23,058 nucleotides of DNA from a virus, in the IMG/VR virus record IMGVR_UViG_3300035695_000233, positions 1 through 23,058 of that record; one strand, given 5' to 3'. The notes below the pieces were generated by a model. That model was not told the origin of the DNA, did no database searches, and saw only the letters and a program-made list of their open reading frames with translations. A program made the position numbers and the translations under genes. Shown in pieces: positions 13,075 through 20,290 of the stretch (position 1 is the stretch's first letter; every line of letters begins with the position of its first letter).

Positions 13075-13757
13075 TCGAGGTCAGCCTGGCCGAGCCGCCC
13101 ACCGGCACCGATCTGACGGTCGCCAATGCGGCCCGGCGGTCGTTCGGCGCCAGCTTCGACGCCTGGTCGGAGGAGCCGCGCACCCGCCGCGGCAGGTCCG
13201 ACCGGCAATTGATCGAGGACCTGGCGCGCGACGGCCACGAACTTCCGTTCCGCCACCCGCATGTGATGTTGACGTGCACGGCGCCGGTCCCGGTCGCCCG
13301 CCAGCTGGGCAAGCACCAGGTCGGGTTCTCCTGGTCGGAGATTTCTCGGCGCTACAAGACCACGGGCCTGTCCTGCCACCAGATCGAGGCGTGGCGGGCC
13401 GATGTAATCGACCGCCGGCAAGGGAGCGGCGTCCGGCTCACCGCAAGGGCGCAGGAGGCCCTCGTCGCGCTCCAGATGGCCAACATCGAACGCTGCGTCG
13501 GCGAATACCAGGCCGCGCTCGAGCTAGGCGCGGCGCCGGAGCAGGCGAGGTTCCTTCTCCCCCAGTCGATGGACGTGGCTTGGACCTGGACTGGCTCCCT
13601 CCTGGCCTGGTCGGATCTGTGCGCGAAGCGCCGCCATGCCGACACCCAGGAAGAGACCCGTGCGTTCGCCGAGGCCGTCTCCCGCGTCATCGCCCCACTT
13701 TTCCCGGTCTCATGGGTGGCCCTGGGCCGGCGCCGAACTGAGGGGGTGGCGGCATGA
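13071..13757 (+). CDS. thyX: FAD-dependent thymidylate synthase ThyX
   Basis: A 228-residue ThyX, which makes dTMP from dUMP using FAD, NADPH and methylene-tetrahydrofolate. The family motif region is RQLGKHQVGFSWSEISRRY (residues 77-95): KHQ-x8-S replaces the textbook RHR-x7-S, a variant I associate with phage-type ThyX, with the EISRRY end preserved. The C-terminal part carries FLLPQSMDVAWTWTGSLLAW and KRRHADTQEETRAFAEAV, the usual substrate-binding region. It follows nrdB in the same transcript, so the phage boosts dNTP supply at two steps. Confidence 0.88.
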   Translation: MIEVSLAEPPTGTDLTVANAARRSFGASFDAWSEEPRTRRGRSDRQLIEDLARDGHELPFRHPHVMLTCTAPVPVARQLGKHQVGFSWSEISRRYKTTGLSCHQIEAWRADVIDRRQGSGVRLTARAQEALVALQMANIERCVGEYQAALELGAAPEQARFLLPQSMDVAWTWTGSLLAWSDLCAKRRHADTQEETRAFAEAVSRVIAPLFPVSWVALGRRRTEGVAA

Positions 13758-14536
13758 CCTGGTACAACGACGAGGCCATCCTCGACGAAGTGATCCGCCG
13801 CTATGTCGCCGGCGAAGGGCCCAGCCAGATCGCGAAATCGTTCGATCTGACGCGCAATCAGATCCTCTCCAAGATGGTCCGCCTCGGGCTGGCGCGTCCA
13901 AAGCCGACCGACCCTGGCCGCCAGAGGCGAGAGACGATGGCCTCCGCTATCGCCGCCCGCCGCGCCGCCAATCTCTGTCGGCCGGCGAGGGCCACGCGGA
14001 AGACCGACGACCCCCACATTGTCCGTGTCGAACGCGCTCTGGCGAACGGCCCTAAGTCGGTCGCCGAAATCTCTGAATTCACGTCGCTGAGTAGCAGCGC
14101 CGCCTCCAGGGCGTGCCAGATCCTGGCCCGGCGCGGCGTGATAGAGCGCTGGGACAAGGGCGAGACTGGCCCGCGCTACCGGCTGCGACCGCGGGCGGCG
14201 CTCAACCTGGCCGCAGCGCCCACGCAAACAAAGACCAGATCAAGCATCAGCGCCGAGGAGGGCTATATTTCCCTGCGCCGGGGAGGCATGGCCCGCAACG
14301 ATGCGGCGGCCCGGCTTCACATAAGCGCGTCCAGCGTCCCGAACTTCGAGCGATCCTTCAGGCTCGACGTGGGCACAACTCAGGGTCAGACCGACAGCTC
14401 GACGCCTAAGTTCGCCAACCACGATCTTCACCTTCGCGCGGTCGGCCGAGGCTACCCCGCGCTGTCCGAACGGCGAGGCCCCAACGGTTTCGTGGCGCCG
14501 TGCCTGCCGCTTCTGTGGCCAGAGGCGCGGCCATGA
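13754..14536 (+). CDS. GcrA-like protein with two further HTH regions
   Basis: A 260-residue protein. Residues 1-50 (MTWYNDEAILDEVIRRYVAG, PSQIAKSFDLTRNQILSKMV, RLGLARP) reproduce the N-terminal DNA-binding HTH of GcrA, the alphaproteobacterial cell-cycle regulator that binds GANTC sites methylated by CcrM and recruits sigma70. Residues about 77-145 form a winged-helix-like block (VERALANGPKSVAEISEFTS, GVIERWDKGETGPRYRLRP). Residues about 165-200 contain a third possible HTH (GGMARNDAAARLHISASSVP). Beyond it the tail is low-complexity. GcrA's sigma70-binding C-terminal domain is not recognisable. It is coupled (ATGA) to ThyX and to the CtrA-like gene. Confidence 0.75.
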   Translation: MTWYNDEAILDEVIRRYVAGEGPSQIAKSFDLTRNQILSKMVRLGLARPKPTDPGRQRRETMASAIAARRAANLCRPARATRKTDDPHIVRVERALANGPKSVAEISEFTSLSSSAASRACQILARRGVIERWDKGETGPRYRLRPRAALNLAAAPTQTKTRSSISAEEGYISLRRGGMARNDAAARLHISASSVPNFERSFRLDVGTTQGQTDSSTPKFANHDLHLRAVGRGYPALSERRGPNGFVAPCLPLLWPEARP

Positions 14537-15447
14537 GGATCCTGGTAATCCAGTCCGACGCCGAGACCTCGTGGTCCCTCGAACTGGTGCTTCGCGGCGA
14601 GGGCTTCAAGGTCGAGACCTGCGACACCGGCGATGACGGCATCGACGTCGCCAAAATCTACGAACACGAGCTGATCTTGCTGGACGGCCGGCTGGCCGAC
14701 ATGACCGGCCTGGAAGCCCTGCGGCGGCTGCGCGCCGCGAAGGTTGGAACGAACGTCATCATCCTGGGCGCCTCGGATCGCGTCGAGGACAAGGTGGCGG
14801 CCTTCACCGCCGGCGCCGACGACTACCTGATCAAGCCGTTCCACAGGGACGAACTGGTGGCGCGAATGTTGGCGATCGTGCGCCGCGTGGCCGGCGCCTC
14901 CCGGCCCGTGATCGAGGTCGGGCCCATAGAGGTCGATCTCCATCAGCACGTCGTCAGCGCCTTCGGTAGACCCCTGCATCTCACCGGCAAGGAGTTCGGG
15001 ATGATGGAGGCGATGGCCCTGCGAAAGGGCCAGGTGCTCTCCAAAGAAGCCCTGATGAATCACCTCTACGGCGGCATGGACGAGCCGGAACTGAAGATCA
15101 TCGACGTCTTCATCTGCAAGCTGCGCAAGAAGCTGGAAACGGCGGGAGCGAAAGACCACGTCGAGACCGTCTGGGGGCAGGGCTACCGACTAGTCGCGGC
15201 GCCCACTGAGGTCGCGGAAAGGCGCGAGCCGGCGCGTCGGACAATCACCCCTCTGATCGAGGTTGTGCTCGCCTCGCTGTCTGCGGGAGACATGAGCTTT
15301 CGGGCCATCGTGGCGTCATTGGATGGGCGCAGTTCCGTTTCCGTCCGCGGCGCCCTGGCTCGCCTTATGGATCGCGGCGAAGTTGTTAACGTGGGCGGCC
15401 CTCGCAGCGGTGTCTACCGGCTGGTCTCCAAGCAGGTGGCCGCATGA
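14533..15447 (+). CDS. CtrA-like response regulator with winged-helix extension
   Basis: A 304-residue OmpR-family regulator close to Caulobacter CtrA. The DNA-binding domain (about 125-225) retains long identical runs: HLTGKEF, NHLYGGMDEPELKIIDVFIC, KLRKKLE and ETVWGQGYRL. The receiver (1-115) keeps the phosphoacceptor Asp51 (ELILLDGRLADMTG) and Lys101 (YLIKPFH). The acidic pair of the metal site is Gln7-Ser8 instead of Glu-Asp, and the Thr/Ser switch is Gly79, so normal phosphorylation signalling is doubtful. Residues about 235-304, absent from CtrA, look like an additional winged helix (MSFRAIVASLDGRSSVSVRG, GPRSGVYRLV). It ends in Ala-Ala like CtrA, where that end is needed for ClpXP proteolysis. 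ATG 14533 overlaps the GcrA-like stop. Confidence 0.9.
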   Translation: MRILVIQSDAETSWSLELVLRGEGFKVETCDTGDDGIDVAKIYEHELILLDGRLADMTGLEALRRLRAAKVGTNVIILGASDRVEDKVAAFTAGADDYLIKPFHRDELVARMLAIVRRVAGASRPVIEVGPIEVDLHQHVVSAFGRPLHLTGKEFGMMEAMALRKGQVLSKEALMNHLYGGMDEPELKIIDVFICKLRKKLETAGAKDHVETVWGQGYRLVAAPTEVAERREPARRTITPLIEVVLASLSAGDMSFRAIVASLDGRSSVSVRGALARLMDRGEVVNVGGPRSGVYRLVSKQVAA

Positions 15448-16181
15448 CCGGTTCCCTCTTCGCCGGCATGGGCGGCCACCAGAGCGCGAGGTCGACCACG
15501 ACCACCTGGTTGACGCCGCCGCATATCATCTCGGCCCTGGGCGGCGCTGACAGCTTCGATCTCGACCCCTGCGCCTACCCGGGCTGGCCCACCGCGCAGG
15601 AAGGCTACAGCCTGCCGTCGAACGGCCTGGCCGCGCGATGGTTCGGGCGGGTCTGGCTGAACCCGCCCTACAGCACCGGCGAGATCGACCGCTGGATGCG
15701 CCGGCTCGCCGATCACGGCCGCGGCACGGCCCTGATCTTCGCGCGGACTGAGACCGAGATATTTCACCGTCACGTCTGGGAGCGGGCGTTCGGTATGCTG
15801 TTCCTCGAAGGGCGGCTGCACTTCCACTATCCCGATGGTCGGCGGGCTAAGGCCAACGCCGGCGCCCCTTCGGTTCTTTGCGCCTACGGTCAGGACGATC
15901 TCGACCGCCTTGCCGCCAGCGAGCTCGAGGGCGCGCTGATCCCTTTGCGTTTCGCCCGATTTGTCGTGGTCCAGGCTTTCTCAACGCAGCCTGACACTTG
16001 GCGGGAAGTCCTGGCCGCGCACATGGGCCACGGCCCGGTTTCAGTGTCCGATCTCTACCGCGCGTTGGCCCACCATCCCAAGGCGGCCGACAACCGCCAT
16101 GTCCGCGCGAAGATCCGCCAGATGCTGCAGCGCGGAGAGTACCGCCGGGTTCGGCGTGGCGTCTGGGAGCGCGCGGCATGA
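15444..16181 (+). CDS. Phage N6-adenine DNA methyltransferase
   Basis: A 245-residue protein: TTTTWLTPPHIISALG, then FDLDPCAYPGWPTA (about residues 38-51) and VWLNPPYSTGEIDRWM with the catalytic NPPY (about 72-75). This combination is the phage DNA N6-adenine-methyltransferase family (phage Dam type). The C-terminal 70 residues (GPVSVSDLYRALAHHPKAAD, RQMLQRGEYRRVRRGVW) look like a winged helix, perhaps for site choice. It directly follows the CtrA-like gene; because GcrA reads adenine methylation, a functional link to the two regulators is worth testing, but the target sequence is unknown. Confidence 0.88.
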   Translation: MTGSLFAGMGGHQSARSTTTTWLTPPHIISALGGADSFDLDPCAYPGWPTAQEGYSLPSNGLAARWFGRVWLNPPYSTGEIDRWMRRLADHGRGTALIFARTETEIFHRHVWERAFGMLFLEGRLHFHYPDGRRAKANAGAPSVLCAYGQDDLDRLAASELEGALIPLRFARFVVVQAFSTQPDTWREVLAAHMGHGPVSVSDLYRALAHHPKAADNRHVRAKIRQMLQRGEYRRVRRGVWERAA

Positions 16182-16453
16182 CCCGCCCTCGCTATCCCCG
16201 CTCGTGCTGCTCGGTGCCGTTCTGCCGGCGGACCACCACCACCTTTCCGCCGGGCCATGAATGGGTCTGCGGCGAGCACTGGCGCTTGGTCGATCGCGCG
16301 CTGAAGACGATCCGCGCCCGGCTGGTCCGGCGATGGAAGCGCAACGGTCGCTGGGCGCGCTATCAGCCCGGTGACGCCGTGGACCGCACGCTGGACGCCC
16401 TGTGGCGCCGGATGAAGCGCCAGGCCATCGAACGAGCGGCGGGGTCCGCCTGA
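16178..16453 (+). CDS. Small cysteine-containing phage protein, 91 aa
   Basis: Starts MTRPRYPRSCCSVPFCRRTT and continues TFPPGHEWVCGEHWRLVDRA, placing Cys/His residues as C-x4-C...C-x2-H, possibly a zinc site. The rest is basic and helical (RARLVRRWKRNGRW, DALWRRMKRQAIERAA). I recognise this as a frequent unknown in alphaproteobacterial phages but know no function. The ATG at 16178 overlaps the methyltransferase stop; its own stop shares a base with the primase start. Confidence 0.72.
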   Translation: MTRPRYPRSCCSVPFCRRTTTTFPPGHEWVCGEHWRLVDRALKTIRARLVRRWKRNGRWARYQPGDAVDRTLDALWRRMKRQAIERAAGSA

Positions 16454-17388
16454 TGTCCCTCGATGTCGCCACCCCCAACGCGCTGAAGAACACCGCGGTC
16501 GCCTACGCCGAGCGCCTGGGCTTCCACGTCTTCCCGGTGGCGGCCGACTGCCGAACCCCGATCAAGGTCGAGGGCGCGTATGAGAACGGCGTCCACGACG
16601 CCACCAGCGACCCCGACGAGATCCGCCGGCGCTGGACCCGGCACCCCCGCGCCAATATCGCCCTGGCGTGCGGACCACGGTCCGGCGTGTTCGCCCTCGA
16701 CATCGATGCGAAGGAGGGGGGCGTCGACGGCTTCGAGAGCTTGGCCCGCCTGGAGGCCGAGCATGGGCCGCTGCCGGCGACCTGGCGCAGCCTGACGCCG
16801 ACGCAGCCGGGGGAGCACAGGTTCTTCCGCCAGCCCGACGGCTGGCCGCTGCGAAACAAGGTCGGCCTGCGAACCTACGACTCGAAGGGCAGGGTCGATC
16901 AGAAGTACCTCGGGCTAGATATCCGCACCGACGGCGGGTCCGTCGCGCTCCCGCCGTCGTCTAAGCCGAACGGCTCCTACCGCTGGGTCGCCAAGCCCTC
17001 GGAAGTTCCTCTCGCCGACGCGCCGCTATGGTTGTTGAAGCTGGCGATGGACCCGCCGGCGCCAGCAAAACCTGATCGTGCACCGCTGCGCCGGGACTCC
17101 GCTGCCCGCATGGCGCGGTATGTCGAGAAGGCCATCGACGGCGAGTGCGGCGAGCTTTCGCGCATGGGACAGGGGACGGGCCGCAATGCGCGGCTGTTCC
17201 AGGCTGCCTGCCGCCTCGGGAGCCTCGTTGGCGCCAATCTGCTGCCCCAGGACCTGGCCGAGGCCGAACTGACCCAGGCGGCGCAGGAATGCGGCCTGCT
17301 GGGCGAGGACGGCCACCACGCCGTCAGGGCGACGATCCAGTCCGGTATGCGCAAGGGCATCGCCCAGCCCCGGGAGATCGCGCCATGA
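16453..17388 (+). CDS. PrimPol (bifunctional primase/polymerase N-terminal domain)
   Basis: A 311-residue protein with the archaeo-eukaryotic-type prim/pol domain of phages: AVAYAERLGFHVFPVAADCR and TPIK at the start, WTRHPRANIALACGPRSGVF, the metal-binding ALDIDAKEGG (Asp-x-Asp near residue 81), and DIRTDGGSVALPPS. Residues about 215-311 are helical and lack a helicase motor, which is instead encoded separately by the next gene. It should synthesise primers at the phage fork. Start chosen at ATG 16453 (TGATG overlap); the longer frame from 16402 is not supported. Confidence 0.88.
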   Translation: MSLDVATPNALKNTAVAYAERLGFHVFPVAADCRTPIKVEGAYENGVHDATSDPDEIRRRWTRHPRANIALACGPRSGVFALDIDAKEGGVDGFESLARLEAEHGPLPATWRSLTPTQPGEHRFFRQPDGWPLRNKVGLRTYDSKGRVDQKYLGLDIRTDGGSVALPPSSKPNGSYRWVAKPSEVPLADAPLWLLKLAMDPPAPAKPDRAPLRRDSAARMARYVEKAIDGECGELSRMGQGTGRNARLFQAACRLGSLVGANLLPQDLAEAELTQAAQECGLLGEDGHHAVRATIQSGMRKGIAQPREIAP

Positions 17389-18815
17389 GCCCGGCCACCG
17401 CCCGCCGCGACGACATCGAGCGCCACATCGTCGGGCCCACGGCGCCGGCTGCCGTGGAAGCTGAACGCGCGCTGCTTGGCATTGTCCTTACTGACCTAGG
17501 CGCCCTGGAGGCGATCGACCCGCTCGTCCCTACCCACTTCTACGACCCGCTGCTCGGGCGCCTCTGGGGGGCGATCCTCAAGCACCACGCAGCCGGCGTT
17601 CAGCCTGACCCCGTCCTCTTGGATGGCGAGTTCGCTGCCGACGAGAGCTACCGGATCGCGGGCGGCATCAGTTGGCTGGCCAACCTGGCCGAAGTCGCCC
17701 CGGGCGCGGGTCGGGCGCACGGATATGTCGCCGCCGTGCGCGAAGCTGCCCAGCTTCGCGGCTTGGCGCAACTCGGCCGCGACGTCGTAGGCGCCATCGA
17801 AGCGGGCGAGGCCGAGTCTGCCGACCTCATCACCAGGTTCCGGCGCGGTATCGAGACCATCGAGCAGGACGGAGCCGCCGCCGACCGCACAATGATCGAT
17901 GCGCCGGACGCCGCCGCGGCCGCCATCGTCGAGATGCGTGAGCGGGCCGCGCACGGCCGGCCCCGCGGCCTGATGACCGGCCTTCGCTGCATCGACCGGC
18001 GCCTCAACGGCCTGAAGCCGGGATCGCTGATCGTCATCGGCGGGCGGCCGAGCATGGGCAAGACCTCCGCGGCGCGCGCGATCATGCACGGCGCCTCGGT
18101 CCTGAACCCGAGCTACCTGTTCCCCTACCTGGGCCTGGAGATGGGGCCTGAGGAGATGGTCGAGCGCGAGCTCTCGGCGCTGACCCACGAGGCCGGCGAG
18201 GGCATCCCCTACCAGACCATGGAATCGGGCGCCCTGACGCCATTCGACCTCCAGGCGATCGACAACGCCCAGAGGAGGACGCCACCGAACCTGATCTTCG
18301 ACGACTGCCCGGCCCTGTCCGTTGGCGATGTGCGCCGGAAGGTCTGGGCATTGGGCCGGCGCGGGAAGGTCGGGGCCGTCGTCATCGACTACCTGCAGCT
18401 GATGACGCGGCCAGACGTCAGGGGCCGCAACGACGCGGCGATCCTGGGCGACATGACCAAGGGTCTTAAGCACATCGCCAGGCGGGCCGGCATCGCCATC
18501 ATTCTGCTGTCGCAGCTCTCGCGGGACCTCGAAAAGCGCGACGACAAGCGGCCGATGATGAGCGACCTGCGGGAGTCAGGCGCCATCGAGCAGGACGCCG
18601 ACGCAGTGCTCTTCGCCTACCGGGAATTCTACTACCTGGAGCGCCAGGAGCCGCCCAAGACCCAGGTCGAAAAGCATCTCGATTGGGAGATCCAGTGCGA
18701 GGAGCTCCGCCGGCGTCTGGACATGATCTGCGCCAAGCAGCGCAAGGGGCCGATCGGGGCCGACCGCCAGCGATATTTCGCCGAATACGACTTCATCGAG
18801 GATCACCATGATTAG
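17385..18815 (+). CDS. dnaB: Replicative DNA helicase, DnaB family
   Basis: A 476-residue hexameric helicase. The N-terminal domain (about 18-115) shows AVEAERALLGIVLTD and THFYDPLLGRLWGAIL. The RecA-like ATPase begins about residue 185 with GLMTGLRCIDRRLNGLKPGS; Walker A is GGRPSMGKTS (about 219-228), Walker B VVIDYLQLM (about 331-339), followed by ILLSQLSRDLEKR and LRESGAIEQDADAVLFAYRE, all standard for DnaB. Start at 17385 by ATGA overlap with the primase stop; the reading from 17145 runs through the primase gene. An insertion-like stretch (YYLERQEPPKTQVEKHLDWE) sits near the C-terminus. Confidence 0.93.
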   Translation: MSPATARRDDIERHIVGPTAPAAVEAERALLGIVLTDLGALEAIDPLVPTHFYDPLLGRLWGAILKHHAAGVQPDPVLLDGEFAADESYRIAGGISWLANLAEVAPGAGRAHGYVAAVREAAQLRGLAQLGRDVVGAIEAGEAESADLITRFRRGIETIEQDGAAADRTMIDAPDAAAAAIVEMRERAAHGRPRGLMTGLRCIDRRLNGLKPGSLIVIGGRPSMGKTSAARAIMHGASVLNPSYLFPYLGLEMGPEEMVERELSALTHEAGEGIPYQTMESGALTPFDLQAIDNAQRRTPPNLIFDDCPALSVGDVRRKVWALGRRGKVGAVVIDYLQLMTRPDVRGRNDAAILGDMTKGLKHIARRAGIAIILLSQLSRDLEKRDDKRPMMSDLRESGAIEQDADAVLFAYREFYYLERQEPPKTQVEKHLDWEIQCEELRRRLDMICAKQRKGPIGADRQRYFAEYDFIEDHHD

Positions 18816-19839
18816 GCCCGAACCCTTGGTGCCGGCGGAATGCACGATGTCGGGGAACGACTGGTTTCCCCTGCATTTCGACCGGCTGCGGAAATCGAAG
18901 TGGTGGCGCCGGGCCTCGGATCTCGCGCGCGCCAGGAACGTGATGCTCTGGGGTGAGGCCTATAAGCAGGTGCCCGGCGGCTCGATGCCGGACGACGACG
19001 ACGAGCTCGCTGAGGCGGCGGGCTTCGGCATGGATGTTGATGCCTTCATCGCCGTGAAGGCCGAAATCATGACCCCTTGGGTGCTCTGCAGCGACGGCCG
19101 CTGGTACCACCCGACGGTCTGCGAAGTGGTCCTCGACGCGTGGGATCGCGCGTCCGACCGGCGCAAGGCCGCCGCCGAGCGTCAGCGCCGCCGCAGGCAG
19201 AAAACCAGGGGTGTCACGTCGGAAATCGGCGGCGTAACGCCAGCAGAACACGATTTCACGCGTGACGAAGCCGATGTAACGCGTGACTCGGCCGAAATCG
19301 GGCGTGATTCCGGTATACAGACAAGACAGACAGGACAGGACACTACAGACAAACCCCCGTTACCCCCTAGGGGGGACGAGCAAGCCGATCTCGACCTCTG
19401 CGCAGCGCCACCCAAGGCCAGGCGAAAGCCACAGTGCTCGATCCCGCCGAGCTTCCCAGATGCCGAGGCGATCCTGGCCGAGCAGCTGAAGGCCCGCGCC
19501 GCCGGAGCCGATGTCGACGCAGCCTATCAGGCCGGGCGGTTCCGCAATTGGGCTGAGGGCAAGGACGCCAAATACGCCGACTGGCCGGCGACGTGGCGAA
19601 ACTGGATGCTCAAGGCCGTCAAGGAGGCGCCCAGGTCCATCGCCCACCGTGGCGCCGATCAGGCAACCGCGAACCCTTGGACGGCCAGGGTCCGGGAATT
19701 CAAGCGCAACGTCTACTGGAACGCCGTGGATTGGGGGCCGGCGCCTGGAAGGCCTGGCTGTGCGGCGCCTGCCGAGATCCAGCGCGAGTTCGGGATCGAG
19801 CCCGCGGCCCCGCAGCAGGTCGACGGGAGAGCGGCGTGA
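18808..19839 (+). CDS. DUF1376 replication-initiator-like protein
   Basis: A 343-residue protein. The N-terminal third (DWFPLHFDRLRKSKWWRRAS, AYKQVPGGSMPDDDDELAEA, DRRKAAAERQRRRRQK) is the DUF1376/YdaU-type domain found beside phage helicase genes, and is taken to recruit the helicase to an origin. A seven-residue repeat (VTSEIGG, VTPAEHD, FTRDEAD, VTRDSAE, IGRDSGI) follows at about 135-170, encoded by 21-bp DNA repeats. The C-terminal part has RFRNWAEGKDAKYADWPATW, a tryptophan-rich helix frequent in this protein class. ATG 18808 overlaps the end of dnaB by 8 bases; ATG 18847 is an alternative start. Confidence 0.82.
   Translation: MIRPEPLVPAECTMSGNDWFPLHFDRLRKSKWWRRASDLARARNVMLWGEAYKQVPGGSMPDDDDELAEAAGFGMDVDAFIAVKAEIMTPWVLCSDGRWYHPTVCEVVLDAWDRASDRRKAAAERQRRRRQKTRGVTSEIGGVTPAEHDFTRDEADVTRDSAEIGRDSGIQTRQTGQDTTDKPPLPPRGDEQADLDLCAAPPKARRKPQCSIPPSFPDAEAILAEQLKARAAGADVDAAYQAGRFRNWAEGKDAKYADWPATWRNWMLKAVKEAPRSIAHRGADQATANPWTARVREFKRNVYWNAVDWGPAPGRPGCAAPAEIQREFGIEPAAPQQVDGRAA
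19211..19358 (+). repeat. Candidate replication origin: five 21-bp repeats plus AC-rich tract
   Basis: Five direct repeat units of exactly 21 bp begin at 19211, 19232, 19253, 19274 and 19295. The core ACGCGTGAC is perfect in units 3 and 4 (19258, 19279), partly kept in unit 5 (GGGCGTGAT, 19300), and reduced to ACGC or ACG in units 2 and 1. GANTC sites occur at the same phase in units 4 and 5 (19285, 19306). Immediately downstream, 19312-19358 is a strand-asymmetric tract rich in A and C (ACAGACAAGACAGACAGGAC and on). This is the architecture of lambda's origin, which lies inside the O initiator gene. The repeat could instead be only a protein linker repeat. Confidence 0.55.
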
Positions 19840-20036
19840 GCGACATCGAAGATGCCGCCATCGAGACCGTCGCGGAGGCTGTGGCCGCCGTCCCCCAGCA
19901 GCGGGCCATGTGCTCGGCTCTGGCCCGTCACGCCGGCAACGCCCTGGCCCGCCTGACCAGCCACGAGGAGGCCTATCGGACGCTGACCGGTCTCGCTCGT
20001 CGACACCTGGAACGGATGGGGAGGCCGCAGCGATGA
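19836..20036 (+). CDS. Hypothetical helical protein, 66 aa
   Basis: From a GTG at 19836 (GTGA overlap with the initiator-like gene) the product is MSDIEDAAIETVAEAVAAVP and then helical (CSALARHAGNALARLTSHEE, AYRTLTGLARRHLERMGRP). No domain recognised; an acidic N-terminal and basic C-terminal helix are seen. The longer frame from 19593 is a shadow of the previous gene. Confidence 0.65.
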   Translation: MSDIEDAAIETVAEAVAAVPQQRAMCSALARHAGNALARLTSHEEAYRTLTGLARRHLERMGRPQR

Positions 20037-20290
20037 CCGCGGCGACAGCGATCCACGACCGGGCGCCGCCGCCCGGCGGCAAGAAGCCTGATCCCGGCCC
20101 GGCCGAGCACGCGGTATGCCGCGCCGCGCTGGCCTTCGCCGGCGCCGACCGGCGGCTCCGCGAGCACCGAGGCGCCAGGTCCGGGGAAGACTACGACGCC
20201 AACGTGGCCGCCTGGCGGGACGCCTACCAGGCGCTGCTGGCCGCCGCGACCAAGTACGAGGGAGGAAGCCATGCCGGAAACGAGGCTTAA
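20033..20290 (+). CDS. Hypothetical protein, 85 aa
   Basis: Begins MTAATAIHDRAPPPGGKKPD and has two helices (AVCRAALAFAGADRRLREHR and YDANVAAWRDAYQALLAAAT). No recognisable motif. The start overlaps the previous stop (ATGA at 20033-20036) and the 3' end overlaps the next gene by 20 bases; the GGAGGAAG before that next start lies within this gene. Function unknown. Confidence 0.65.
   Translation: MTAATAIHDRAPPPGGKKPDPGPAEHAVCRAALAFAGADRRLREHRGARSGEDYDANVAAWRDAYQALLAAATKYEGGSHAGNEA

Noticed and set aside
14500-14532. Eleven-residue upstream extension of the CtrA-like protein
   Set aside because: MRILVI aligns exactly with the CtrA N-terminus and the ATG at 14533 is coupled to the previous stop.
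14533-15447. Full CtrA box (TTAA-N7-TTAA) in phage promoters
   Set aside because: TTAA is rare in this window and I found no pair with the right spacing, so regulation of the phage itself by CtrA sites is not supported here.
17496-18473. Minus-strand frame of 325 codons
   Set aside because: Antisense of the dnaB helicase gene, with no start signal and no recognisable domain.
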